A stretch of DNA of 64,000 nt from Pseudomonas bubulae (GTDB lineage Bacteria > Pseudomonadota > Gammaproteobacteria > Pseudomonadales > Pseudomonadaceae): positions 3,323,001 to 3,387,000 of the forward strand of contig NZ_CP146077.1 of NCBI RefSeq assembly GCF_037023725.1. The letters run 5' to 3'. Position 1 is the first letter of the stretch. Every line of letters starts with the position of its first letter. The notes under the pieces were generated by a model. That model ran no database searches and was not told where the DNA came from. It saw only the letters and a program-made list of their open reading frames with translations. Shown piece by piece: positions 45,297-53,784 of this stretch. The position numbers and the translations under genes were made by a program.

Positions 45297-45749
45297 ATGA
45301 AACTTATCGCAGCATTCACAATTTTGTTATTTGCATTGACAGGATGCGCTACAACTGGGAGCCAATCACCACAGCAAGCCGCACAATCTGCGGCAATTTT
45401 ATTTGAGCAACAAGAATTCAATTTAGTTTGGGTTCCCGCAGCGAATAACGGCATATCCGGAGCTATGGCATCCGCTCTTATCGGAAGTGCAGGTTTAAAC
45501 TCTCCAATTGTTTCAAGCATCCACCAAATAATTGCCCCTGCAAGCAAAACTGATGTTCGTGTCGCCATCTCAGGAACTAATAGTTCTTTTGCAGCCAACT
45601 CAGCTATTGCAGCTTTAAGTAACACATCATACATGCTTCCTAAACTACAACTTGCATTTGTCGGCTCGAACTCAGACGCCGGGGCAGTTCGTTCGGCAGT
45701 TGAAGCTAAAGGCGGTAAATTCTTACACTCCACACCAAATGGCTCCTAA
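45297..45749 (+). CDS. Predicted lipoprotein, unknown function
   Basis: A protein of 150 residues with a clear lipoprotein signal: MKLIAAFTILLFALTGCATT, cleavage before Cys16. The mature part is rich in Ala, Ser and Asn with no motif I know; LPKLQLAFVGSNSDAGAVRS resembles a small alpha/beta fold. AAGGAG sits six bases before the ATG, so it is well formed for expression. Base composition is AT-rich compared with the flanks. Its place beside resolvase/res debris suggests cargo of a lost transposon. Confidence 0.75.
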   Translation: MKLIAAFTILLFALTGCATTGSQSPQQAAQSAAILFEQQEFNLVWVPAANNGISGAMASALIGSAGLNSPIVSSIHQIIAPASKTDVRVAISGTNSSFAANSAIAALSNTSYMLPKLQLAFVGSNSDAGAVRSAVEAKGGKFLHSTPNGS

Positions 45750-46199
45750 CTAGCTGTTCAAGTCGTACGCTTCGCTCACTGTGACGGGCTAAAGCCCAAT
45801 GCCTCGTTACACGGGCGCAGCGGCTCCAGCCCCGCATGCAGTCACGCCACGAGCACATCCGACGGATCCGCAAAGCCTATCGAGCGTGCTCTGCTGCCTG
45901 AGAGGTGTTTGCTGCATAGGCGGATTTACTACAGAGGCACATCGCATCCCTCAAATAGTCCCAGGTGCTGCGGTTTGGAAAGCTTCGGCGGGGACTTTCT
46001 AGTGATTTGCGGCTCTGAACCTAGCTGGATTTACCAAACAGCCGTGTTATTCGCAACGCGATCACTCGCTAGCAACTCTCCAGACCAGACTGTCGTGTTC
46101 CAATCGCCGAAGACGGTAATTGATCACCCCGGATTCGCTAGACACCTTAGAGAGGCTGCTTATGGCCGGAATTAGCTTGCGGGTGTCTAGATAAATCGG
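45750..46199. other. Unassigned stretch after the lipoprotein gene
   Basis: No complete gene. A plus-strand frame ending at 46175 (QTVVFQSPKTVIDHPGFARH, LREAAYG) reads like the tail of an unknown protein. CTAGACACC (about 46138) and GGTGTCTAG (about 46182) are inverted repeats 45 bases apart. Confidence 0.3.
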
Positions 46200-46450
46200 G
46201 GCGATTCAATCGACCAGTCGGTAAGAGAAGGTGATAAAGCGAGTGGACGCTATGTCAGCGTCAGTCAACAACCATGTCGCGTTCGCCATGGTGACCATGT
46301 CGGTTCAGCAGGCGCAACGAGACATCAGCCATTATTTGATGCATCGCTACAACTGGATACCCATCGTCAATTCAATGGCGGGCTGGCGCCCGCTCAGGCC
46401 GAGAAAAAACTTAACCTCGTGTCCGGGATTAGTTGACCACTACATTTAGG
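46200..46450 (+). mobile_element. IS3-family relic (3' end of orfB)
   Basis: Plus-strand pieces read SVQQAQRDISHYLMHRYNWI and, after a shift, QFNGGLAPAQAEKKLNLVSG and stop. This is the C-terminus of an IS3-type OrfB transposase (..RPHQFNGG..P..AE..L....G). Only about 75 codons are left. Confidence 0.65.
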
Positions 46451-46651
46451 CTGAGGTATCCCATATCGACCTCCGGGCTAGGAAATTACTTGCTGGATAG
46501 CACTGTCTGTATGTTCCACAATGTTCAAAGACCTCAGCGATAGCGTGCACCATCATTGAAATCGTGCCTTCGCGCTAGCGCCTACAAAAAATCATCCTAC
46601 AACAAGCGATTGATAGCCTCGGCACATACATCACTGTTCTGAGAGCACACC
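46451..46651. other. Short gap
   Basis: No gene seen before the next small frame. Confidence 0.25.
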
Positions 46652-46891
46652 TTGAGCACAGCCACCGCACCCAACGATTTCAACACACTGATCAATGCAC
46701 CAAAATTTTCGGACGACCCGGTTGGTCGGCGTCAAATGAAGCAGTGGCAGCTCATCGCGGAAGACATCTACAAAAGCACATCCACAGAGACGTTGCTCCA
46801 AGCTAGAGGCAGAGCTGAAGGCTACATTCATGGCCTTGTGGACGCAGGGCACTTACAACGAGAGACCCCGACCGTGGCAACCTCATTTTGA
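46652..46891 (+). CDS. Small conserved-looking hypothetical protein
   Basis: A 79-codon frame, MSTATAPNDFNTLINAPKFS and RRQMKQWQLIAEDIYKSTST with GYIHGLVDAGHLQ, soluble and helical. The TTG start lies six bases after GAGAG. I recall no named family. The sequence looks protein-like (charged helices, no low complexity) and is flanked by debris on both sides. Confidence 0.5.
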   Translation: MSTATAPNDFNTLINAPKFSDDPVGRRQMKQWQLIAEDIYKSTSTETLLQARGRAEGYIHGLVDAGHLQRETPTVATSF

Positions 46892-47122
46892 ATATTATCC
46901 AACGGAGGCGTGAGTTTTTGCAGAAACTGCTGAACGAGTTCGGTTAGTGAAGAAGGGCTAACTGTGAATCCGTCCGATGGAAAAATGAGCTTCACTGGAT
47001 AGCGACAGTTTGAAGCGCTCCGCTCGTCTAACTCGGAGCGCTGCTGATCAAAACCGTAATAGCCATCCAGCGTTCATCAACTGCCATGCAGTCATACTGC
47101 CACTACGCCAGAGATCAAGTAT
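46892..47122. other. Gene-free gap
   Basis: No feature supported. Confidence 0.25.
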
Positions 47123-47491
47123 TCAATCTTCTGATTTGAGACGTTCACATGATCGAAGCAACTCAAGAAAACTACGTCGCCCTCCCCCACGCTTAAAGCT
47201 ACCAACGAGGTAATTTCCCTCCCCCGTGTCCAAAATCCAGAAGCGTCCTTCTTTCCATGCCCTTTGAATTTTTTTCGTGCAAATGATTCCGCCATTGGCT
47301 GTTCGATACGCGTCATCTTCCTGAAGCTGATCGAAGAACACCCCAAGGCACCTATCTTCTATGATCACCGCATCGCTGATAAAAGCCGTAATGGCCACGG
47401 TGTATTTTCGAAAACTCGCCTGTACAAGACGACTCAGCTGAAAGTCACTGAGATACTTACTATGAAATTCAATTTCAATGATTTCTGGCAT
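47123..47491 (-). CDS. Hypothetical protein of 122 residues
   Basis: A soluble alpha/beta protein (IIEIEFHSKYLSDFQLSRLV, IIEDRCLGVFFDQLQEDDAY, GNYLVGSFKRGGGRRSFLEL). No motif I can name. It is the most distal of four leftward frames (with 47541, 48058 and 48790) that may form one group. The spacing of 49 bases to its upstream neighbour allows co-transcription. Confidence 0.6.
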   Translation of the reverse strand: MPEIIEIEFHSKYLSDFQLSRLVQASFRKYTVAITAFISDAVIIEDRCLGVFFDQLQEDDAYRTANGGIICTKKIQRAWKEGRFWILDTGEGNYLVGSFKRGGGRRSFLELLRSCERLKSED

Positions 47492-47540
47492 CCGGCCAAA
47501 GCTCCAAAATTACACATTATGTATATGTGCTGACCGTCGA

Positions 47541-47945
47541 TTACCCGGCTTTCATGGAAAAAGCAGCGCCAATGCTTGCCTCTTTTCTCAGACCTGAACC
47601 TAAAAGAAGGTAGACGGTACTCTTGGTTTCAAACATGCAGCCTTCAGTGAAGGATTTTCCGAAGTTACTGCGTACCCACATGCCAGATTGAAAACGACCT
47701 TTACTGTCTAGGACGATTTCATGAGCGAAAAGTGTCGCTGGAAGTAGACCGAGACTCGTAAGCTTTTCCCTTTCAACCGGCGTCACGGTGAGATCGATTA
47801 AGATCCACTTTTTCACTACACAGAATGCTTTGCCTGGAAACATCTTTGCTGCCAAAGAGATCAATTCTTCTTCAGAGCCCTGCCAGCCAAGCGATTCATC
47901 TCCGGTTCCGTAAAGTAACTGCGAGATTTCATTCAAAGTGACCAT
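47541..47945 (-). CDS. DUF6957-like protein
   Basis: A protein of 134 residues. FCVVKKWILIDLTVTPVERE, ATLFAHEIVLDSKGRFQSGM and FETKSTVYLLLGSGLRKEAS match the pattern I associate with DUF6957 in Pseudomonas (W.W.D....ER, FA.EVV.DS..RF..GDWVRS, CVFET...YVLLG.G.RK). Function unknown; these genes sit in prophage and island contexts. Confidence 0.65.
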   Translation of the reverse strand: MVTLNEISQLLYGTGDESLGWQGSEEELISLAAKMFPGKAFCVVKKWILIDLTVTPVEREKLTSLGLLPATLFAHEIVLDSKGRFQSGMWVRSNFGKSFTEGCMFETKSTVYLLLGSGLRKEASIGAAFSMKAG

Positions 47946-48057
47946 TCAAAAACCTTAGATTCACACTAAATATCAACCGTTCGAGCAAACTCGCAGCCGC
48001 TAGTTTTGATCTATCAACTCCGAGCTCATGGAGGACACTGACGAGATCTATTCACCA

Positions 48058-48786
48058 TCAAACCACTACCAAGTACTCAGGATCGAAGCCTGTGCTTTGA
48101 CCCGGATAACCGCGCGGATTGGAAACCACTCGGCACCCATTCTTGAGGAAGTCTGCTGCAAAATGCGTGTGCCCATGTATCCAAAGATCAGCCTTAGTAA
48201 GTAACTCTGACCAATCGTTCGCATAGGCTGCAGCCAGGTGTCCGGGGTGATCGTCACCCAGATGATCCAACACTGGTGCATGGTGTGTGACCACCACTGT
48301 TTTGCCATCGAAAGGTCTATTAAGCTCTTGGGTTAACCAGCGGTAAGCTCTCATCGATTTCGCGACTAAGTCGTCTGGACGCAAGCGCCTGTAATCCAAA
48401 TCGGCTCGAATAGCCAAGAAATCGTTCATCGAATCCCATGCAACCCGCTTTGCCGCAACCACATCACCCGTAGCCGAATAATCCGTCCAGGCAGTTGTGA
48501 CCAAAAAGCGTGTGCCATCGAGAATGAGCATCTCGTTTTCGAGTACATGCACATGGGGCAATGCAGCGTCTTTCATCTTTAACAGTGTGTGACCTATGTG
48601 CCCGCCGTAGTACTCATGATTACCGCAGACATAGATAACAGGGCACTGGAATGTGTCGTTCGCCCATGAGACTCCGCGCGATTTGATATCAATATCGCCG
48701 GCGAGAATCAGTACGTCCGCGTCGGTTGGGTCGGGATCGAACCGAGCGAACTCGAGGTGCAGATCTGAATAGATTTGTAGTTTCAT
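48058..48786 (-). CDS. Calcineurin-like metallophosphoesterase
   Basis: A protein of 242 residues with the complete metal set: SDLHLEF (D-x-H), LAGDID (G-D), CGNHEYYGG (G-N-H-E), VVTHHAPVLDHLG (H) and HGHTHFAADF (G-H-x-H). Binds two metals and hydrolyses a phosphoester; substrate unknown. It starts three bases after the stop of the upstream unknown gene, so the two are one operon. Homologues are common on phage and islands. Confidence 0.9.
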   Translation of the reverse strand: MKLQIYSDLHLEFARFDPDPTDADVLILAGDIDIKSRGVSWANDTFQCPVIYVCGNHEYYGGHIGHTLLKMKDAALPHVHVLENEMLILDGTRFLVTTAWTDYSATGDVVAAKRVAWDSMNDFLAIRADLDYRRLRPDDLVAKSMRAYRWLTQELNRPFDGKTVVVTHHAPVLDHLGDDHPGHLAAAYANDWSELLTKADLWIHGHTHFAADFLKNGCRVVSNPRGYPGQSTGFDPEYLVVV

Positions 48787-48789
48787 GGA

Positions 48790-49293
48790 TTAACCTGCTG
48801 CCGTTGTAGTGGCAGAGCGATTCGGGGTTTGATAGTTGGTGCAATGGAAATGCTTCCCGGCGGCAGTCATGGCGTCGTAGATCGTTCGAATATTTCTGAG
48901 CAGGCCTGCGTCGATCACGCCGGGCGAGCTGCTGTAGACTGCTCCGCTATCGACTTTATGAAGCAGTACGCACTCACCGCTTCTGTCGTAGCCGACGATT
49001 GCACTGATCAACTTTTCCATACGTTCTAAAGGACTCCCATTCATCCAAGGGGAAGTCACAACCTGAACCACCTCAATCTTGTGCTCTGGGCTCCGCTGCG
49101 AGAGTAGGTGTGTCAGCATCGAAGGGTCTGATGGCATCAATTTTTTGAACCGAGCCCCTGCTCCTTCACAAATTCGAAAGCGAACGTGATACCAAAAATC
49201 TTCCGAGTCTCGCTCGACCATCCGCCAAGCCGAGCGGCCAGGCCCGGGAAAACCCGGTAGGCCGACAAGACAAATTTCATCTGAAATAAACAT
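48790..49293 (-). CDS. Hypothetical protein of 167 residues, operon with metallophosphoesterase
   Basis: A soluble protein (VRFRICEGAGARFKKLMPSD, LISAIVGYDRSGECVLLHKV, RNIRTIYDAMTAAGKHFHCT). No known motif. Its stop is three bases before the metallophosphoesterase ATG, implying translational coupling. Coupled unknown-plus-phosphoesterase pairs can be nucleotide or RNA repair modules or immunity functions; nothing here decides. Confidence 0.65.
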   Translation of the reverse strand: MFISDEICLVGLPGFPGPGRSAWRMVERDSEDFWYHVRFRICEGAGARFKKLMPSDPSMLTHLLSQRSPEHKIEVVQVVTSPWMNGSPLERMEKLISAIVGYDRSGECVLLHKVDSGAVYSSSPGVIDAGLLRNIRTIYDAMTAAGKHFHCTNYQTPNRSATTTAAG

Positions 49294-49619
49294 GATGGTT
49301 ATATCCGTACATCAATATTTCGGTTTGAGAGCTCTTAAAGTGTGAGTGACACCACCCGCCATAACACGCTCTGCGGCGCTTCTTCTGCATTCAACGAGCC
49401 TGGAAATGTGGCTTTCGGACGAAAAGGAATGAGTCCTTGCCGACTTTTTGCGTCCACTCATCAGGTGTCAATTTATGCCTAATGTTTTTTGTTGCATCAT
49501 TCTTGAAAGTATGGTTTAGATAAGAAGAGCATAACGATACCAGACCCATATACTCGATGTACAGAGTAGCTGGGTCTTTAATTTGCTGGCCTTATCCTCC
49601 GCTTTGAGGACAAGTCGTC
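49294..49619. other. Intergenic region containing the candidate left end of the Tn7-like element
   Basis: Divergent promoters are expected. TGTCAATTTATGCCTAATG starts at 49466 and resembles, in inverted orientation, the sequence near the tniA side (55800-55809 and the repeats at 55701-55736). Confidence 0.45.
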
Positions 49620-50078
49620 ATGCTGACTCAGAGTCTCGCGGTGGTGCTTCGCGCGCTACGAAAAACTAGAGAGCTCACTCAGGAACGACTCCCCTCTAGT
49701 AGGAGCTACGCCTTTGCCCTAGAGGCAGGTACATCGAAAAATATATCGCTAGGGAAGCTACGGGAGCTTTCAAAAAGCCTTGAGATCACTCCCCTGGCGC
49801 TTATGGTGTTATGCGAGTCTATCGAGAGTGAACAGGACTCTCTGGATGTCATAGGCAAGCTGAAGGAGGAGCTTCGTCAACTCCGCTCGATCGGCCTAGA
49901 TGAGGAAATACGCGAGGAGCAGCGAAGCTCCAGCCTCGTATCAAAAGCCAAGGCTCGCGAAATCGCTGACAGCAAGAGACTCGCTGTCAAGCGACTCAAA
50001 GAGGAAGGCAAATCAAGAAAGGAAGTCGCCGAAGCACTAGGTATATCAAAGTCTTCTGTCCAGAGATTCTGGGTTTGA
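49620..50078 (+). CDS. XRE-type regulator with extra C-terminal helix-turn-helix
   Basis: A protein of 152 residues. The N-terminal 60 residues resemble an XRE helix-turn-helix (LRALRKTRELTQERLPSSRS, then ISLGKLRELSKSLEITPLAL). A charged linker follows, and the last 45 residues (LAVKRLKEEGKSRKEVAEAL then GISKSSVQRFWV) form a Hin/resolvase-type helix-turn-helix. Two DNA-binding domains in one small protein suggest a regulator of the transposition genes or of their ends. GAGGA precedes the ATG by nine bases. A decayed paralogue follows at 50172. Confidence 0.75.
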   Translation: MLTQSLAVVLRALRKTRELTQERLPSSRSYAFALEAGTSKNISLGKLRELSKSLEITPLALMVLCESIESEQDSLDVIGKLKEELRQLRSIGLDEEIREEQRSSSLVSKAKAREIADSKRLAVKRLKEEGKSRKEVAEALGISKSSVQRFWV

Positions 50079-50171
50079 TTATTTCCAGCTATTCACCTGG
50101 GCTTAAATCATCGGTGGCTAGATCCGCTGTGTTGAAACCAGTAGCGGACAAAAACTCGAGTTGTCTGGGGG

Positions 50172-50717
50172 ATGCAGGGCGACACTAAAAGTACGGGCAT
50201 ATCAACTAATATATGCGTGCGTAAGATTGCCGCAACGATCCGGGTAGTCCGCTTGGTGCGCGGGCTGGCATACGGAGACTTGGTGCCTATCAACGCTCGC
50301 ACGAACATCAGTGCGCTCGAACGCGAGAAGATCGACATCACTGTTGATAAATTGATCGAGCTATCCACGCCCCTGAAGCTTGACCCTATGGCCCTTCTAG
50401 CCATTAGCATCCCCCTGGGCAATGACGAGACGCCCGAAGCGGCCTTGGAACGAGCCCGTTTAGAGCTAGACAGGTTCCGATTAGAAGGACGTTAAAACTA
50501 CGCAACTCAACGCTTTAGGCATCTCAGCTGATTGGCAGGGACAGTTTAAGGACTGAAAGCTATTAGCGAGGCCGGCAGGAAGACGGACGCCACCGGAGAA
50601 AATTGATGCGATTTTCGCTTGTCGAGCTCAGGGCATGACTCAGAAGGAGACGGCTAATCAGCTTGGGATTTCAACGTCGATAATACAACGAATTTGTAAT
50701 CGGCCTAATCCAGATTG
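50172..50717 (+). pseudogene. Second XRE/Hin-HTH gene, interrupted
   Basis: The first frame (50172-50495) has the XRE part (TIRVVRLVRGLAYGDLVPIN, ITVDKLIELSTPLKLDPMAL) and stops at LDRFRLEGR. The expected C-terminal helix-turn-helix is found further on in the open frame ending at 50717 (IFACRAQGMTQKETANQLGI then STSIIQRICNRPNPD). The gene is thus split by stops between 50495 and about 50590. The first half alone could still be made. Confidence 0.65.
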
Positions 50718-51118
50718 AACATGCCGACATTACTCCACTTTGCTATCTGCCTTGTTCGCAACCATCACCGATTCCCTTTAGATCGAGACCTCGTTCTTAG
50801 AGCTAGCCTTGCCTCAAGTCACCGATATATGCGAACCGAGTGGGTCGCTCTAGCCGTAACTCGTTAGCTTGGGAGCTTCTAAGACCGCGGTAAGGTGTCC
50901 GTATTGAAGCTTCAAAAAAACCGCCTTGAACAGTTGTGTGGGGGCTCAAATGTGTCTAGATCTACTACATTTTATCGAAGTCAAAAACAGTCGCCTACGA
51001 CGCGTGAAGTCTTCACTCCACCGCTGCCAGGCTGACTGAGTTTTACGGCGCTCGACAATGTTGGTCTTGAAGATCTCATATCCTGCGGAACGATTTAGCC
51101 CATTAACGCGTGGACGAT
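50718..51118. other. Gene-free stretch downstream of tniQ
   Basis: About 400 bases between the split XRE gene and the convergent tniQ. No hairpin or gene supported. Confidence 0.3.
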
Positions 51119-52180
51119 TTAACGCTTTGGCCGGTTTGAACGAAGGGAGCGGGATGCGGCCTCACCGAAACCCTCCAAAAAATTCGACATCATGGTGGAT
51201 GATATCTCCCTCAGGTTGACCAGTTTCTCTCGAACAACCATCACCTCCTCTGCACTTAGGGCTAGAGCTACCAACCGTCCCAATTGCTGCGGTGAGGGTG
51301 GCAGCGTTCTGTGGACGCAATGGTAATGGCGCCCCAAGTAAACGATCTCTGCTGGTGAAACAATACCGCTCAACCATCCGATCAATAGCAAAGCTCCCAT
51401 CCGCTGGTACGGATCGCTGTCATTCAATCCGAATTCGATGCGCTCATGCAGATCCAAGTTTACTTTGCACAGGAGTTGCTGAGTGCGAGAAAACCCTGCT
51501 GAGGCTATCCCACCGGGTGCAAACGCCGTCCTCTTCGCAAGCAGCAGTCCATACAGAGTTTCCACCCCTTCATTGAGTGCTTGTCCCGCTACTAGAGAAT
51601 CAATCCACTGCTGTACGCGTATTGTGATTCCCGCAATCCGCCGATCAGATAAAGAATGCTTCACTGACCGCTCCCCTTTTGAATAGATGTAAGCATCCCA
51701 GATCCGCCTTTCGGGGGTAAACGTATTCCGAGGCCTGATTAAAATGCGTCGGTGATCAACGCAAAATGCAGTGGTCGTGTAGCACCATGGTTGGCGCCAA
51801 ATGGGAAAACCTGTTCTCCGCATACTTTCTTTGAGACATATAGAACAGTAGGCGTGTCGGTAATGGATGTGAATCAAACGAGACTGACGGGCGGCAAATA
51901 GCTGCTGCAGTAAAACCCCATCGATACCATAGGTTGCACGCATTACTCTGAAAAGCTCGGTGGTGCAATCAAACTCAATGTCCTCGAATGCGGGGAAAGG
52001 CCACGATTCCACTATCCCGGGAAGCACGCGCTTGGGGACAGAAAGGCCACGATTGATTGCCTCGCGAAATAGGTGAGGGTTTCGAAGCTTGTTGTGGGCA
52101 AGCCCCCGCATCACCCAGGAAAGAAGCGTTTCTCCCAGAACGAAACGAGGCGCTGCCCCTGATGAGAACTCGTCGAGCAA
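51119..52180 (-). CDS. tniQ: TniQ/TnsD-like target-site selector
   Basis: A protein of 353 residues. It opens with GETLLSWVMRGLAHN, the typical TniQ start (ESL.SW..R.A..), and has a zinc-ribbon-like segment YCSICLKESMRRTGFPIWRQ with AFCVDHRRIL (C-x2-C ... C-x2-H). TniQ proteins recruit the transposition complex to a target. The TTG start is two bases after the upstream stop, with GGAAT as a weak ribosome site. Last gene of the tni operon. Length lies between classical TniQ (about 400) and minimal CAST TniQ. Confidence 0.85.
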   Translation of the reverse strand: MLDEFSSGAAPRFVLGETLLSWVMRGLAHNKLRNPHLFREAINRGLSVPKRVLPGIVESWPFPAFEDIEFDCTTELFRVMRATYGIDGVLLQQLFAARQSRLIHIHYRHAYCSICLKESMRRTGFPIWRQPWCYTTTAFCVDHRRILIRPRNTFTPERRIWDAYIYSKGERSVKHSLSDRRIAGITIRVQQWIDSLVAGQALNEGVETLYGLLLAKRTAFAPGGIASAGFSRTQQLLCKVNLDLHERIEFGLNDSDPYQRMGALLLIGWLSGIVSPAEIVYLGRHYHCVHRTLPPSPQQLGRLVALALSAEEVMVVREKLVNLREISSTMMSNFLEGFGEAASRSLRSNRPKR

Positions 52181-52181
52181 T

Positions 52182-52913
52182 TTAGAAATTCCACGTGTTA
52201 CGCAGACACTGGACTGGTAAAGACGGACAAGCTTTGTAGCTGGAGTTACGCGCTAGCGTCTGGAGGATTTGAATGAGAGCTCCACTGGCACCATGAGACC
52301 TAACCAAAAGACCCTTGATGAAATCGTCATTGAGCAATTGAGAGCGTTTGAAGCCACATGTCTCCCCAACTCGTGAAATGAAGGTTCGGAACTGTTGGTC
52401 ATCCTGCCACAAACCGATGTCGACATAGCGAGCTTCCTTAGCAACGATCTTTTTCAGATCTCCATCTAAAATATAGGGCCCAGACACAGCCAATATCTTT
52501 AAGTTCTGAAATCGCTGTAGCAAGGCCCCGACTAAATCAATAGAATTATTTCTTTGCTCCGCACCGCCGCCAAAGTGAACACTTGCATCATCAAACACCA
52601 GACGAAACTCTCGACCACCGATCAAATCCTCAAGTGCATGTTCAACATTTCGAAAAGACATAAAATGACTGTTCAAGGGAAGGCCCAGAGCTGCCGCGAA
52701 TGCCGAGTAGACGTTGTCATATGCCTTAGTAAACCTTCCAGGCACATAAGCAGCATACACTTGTGCCCGATCGGAATTTTTAACCAACCGCTTGGCAACA
52801 GTGGTTTTTCCTGTCCAAGTCTCCCCACCTAGAATAGTTGGTACGTTAGCGGAAAAACCTCCCAAGACGTTCTGCTCAGCTAGATACTGTTTTGGACACA
52901 ATAAATACTTCAC
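52182..52913 (-). CDS. Second AAA+ ATPase of the transposition operon
   Basis: A protein of 243 residues. Walker A is GGETWTGKTTVAKRL (G-x4-GKT); the Walker B strand is FRLVFDDA, with Asp where most AAA+ proteins have Glu. ILAVSGPYI is a sensor-1-like strand. It is distinct from TniB, not a recent duplicate. I start at the GTG overlapping the tniB stop by four bases (GTGA); the frame is open 12 codons further upstream. Classical Tn5053 and Tn7 have one TniB/TnsC ATPase, so this is an extra subunit whose role is unknown; it may regulate or extend the TniB filament or bridge it to TniQ. Confidence 0.8.
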   Translation of the reverse strand: MKYLLCPKQYLAEQNVLGGFSANVPTILGGETWTGKTTVAKRLVKNSDRAQVYAAYVPGRFTKAYDNVYSAFAAALGLPLNSHFMSFRNVEHALEDLIGGREFRLVFDDASVHFGGGAEQRNNSIDLVGALLQRFQNLKILAVSGPYILDGDLKKIVAKEARYVDIGLWQDDQQFRTFISRVGETCGFKRSQLLNDDFIKGLLVRSHGASGALIQILQTLARNSSYKACPSLPVQCLRNTWNF

Positions 52914-53782
52914 TCGACAGTACCCTTTGGTCTTACTCGGGTATTCCACTTCGAACGTGTAGCAGCCTGCAAGCTTTGAAGTGTAATTTTCTCATCGCCC
53001 CATATCACTGCTAGGCAAGCAGCCGCTCGAAGTAATGTGCAAATACTTCCAATCACCCCAGAAGTACTAGTATAAATATAGTCAGACATTGCCTTAGAAG
53101 AAAGATGTGACCTCTTTGAAAGCGGAACAATCTCCTCCCACGTATCCAAAAAGTTAAGGTACTCTGCATCATTTCTCGACCAAGGAGTAAGCTCATAGAG
53201 CTCAAATCGGCGGACGTACTGGGCGTCAATTGCGAGAGCATTGAGGGCCTCATCGGTACCGAAAACAAAAAAGCTTAGGTAAGTAGGCGCCCCGCACAAA
53301 CCCCTCAGCAAGGAGAGAAACGTATCCTGCTCGCCCTTAGAAAGTCCTTTGATAGAGTCATGAAACTCATCCATAAACACACCGCGAATATCGTTAGCGA
53401 TACAATATTCGGCTACCATGCTAATGGGTATCCCAGCTTTCCCAGGTTCCATGCCCAAAGCCGTCAAGAGCTTCACCATTGGCTTTGTCTTACCAGTATC
53501 CTTGACAAAGGTCACAAACCTGATTTTATGACGCCATGATTCATCCATCCCCATGACCGCATTGCAAATCGTGGTCTTTCCATGGTTAGATCCGGCAGAT
53601 ACGACTAGACACGGAGCCTCCATACTGCCGCGTACGATGCTAAGCATGTTGTCGACAATGTTGGACACGGTGAGCAAGTGTTCGGTATCGACCTTAATAT
53701 CCTGCCGAATAATCTTACAGCGTTCATCATTTGACAGAATCAAAGCGTGACGCCGGCTCTCATGCAGATGTTCCCCATCCAT
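52910..53782 (-). CDS. tniB: TniB/TnsC-like AAA+ transposition regulator
   Basis: A protein of 290 residues. Walker A is SAGSNHGKTTICNAV, Walker B is RGVFMDEFHD, sensor 1 is YLSFFVFGTDEAL, and RRFELYELTPWSRNDAEY is the typical TniB/TnsC stretch after it. TniB activates the TniA transposase on target DNA. The ATG (two bases after the tniA stop, with GGAAG seven bases upstream) is preferred to the earlier GTG at 53797. It overlaps the next gene by four bases. Confidence 0.9.
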   Translation of the reverse strand: MDGEHLHESRRHALILSNDERCKIIRQDIKVDTEHLLTVSNIVDNMLSIVRGSMEAPCLVVSAGSNHGKTTICNAVMGMDESWRHKIRFVTFVKDTGKTKPMVKLLTALGMEPGKAGIPISMVAEYCIANDIRGVFMDEFHDSIKGLSKGEQDTFLSLLRGLCGAPTYLSFFVFGTDEALNALAIDAQYVRRFELYELTPWSRNDAEYLNFLDTWEEIVPLSKRSHLSSKAMSDYIYTSTSGVIGSICTLLRAAACLAVIWGDEKITLQSLQAATRSKWNTRVRPKGTVE

Positions 53783-53784
53783 TC

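Noticed and set aside
45750..45815. attC-like site after the lipoprotein gene (CTAAC ... GTTCAAG ... GTTACAC)
   Set aside because: The inner boxes are not complementary and the 3' core does not read GTTRRRY; no integrase is near.
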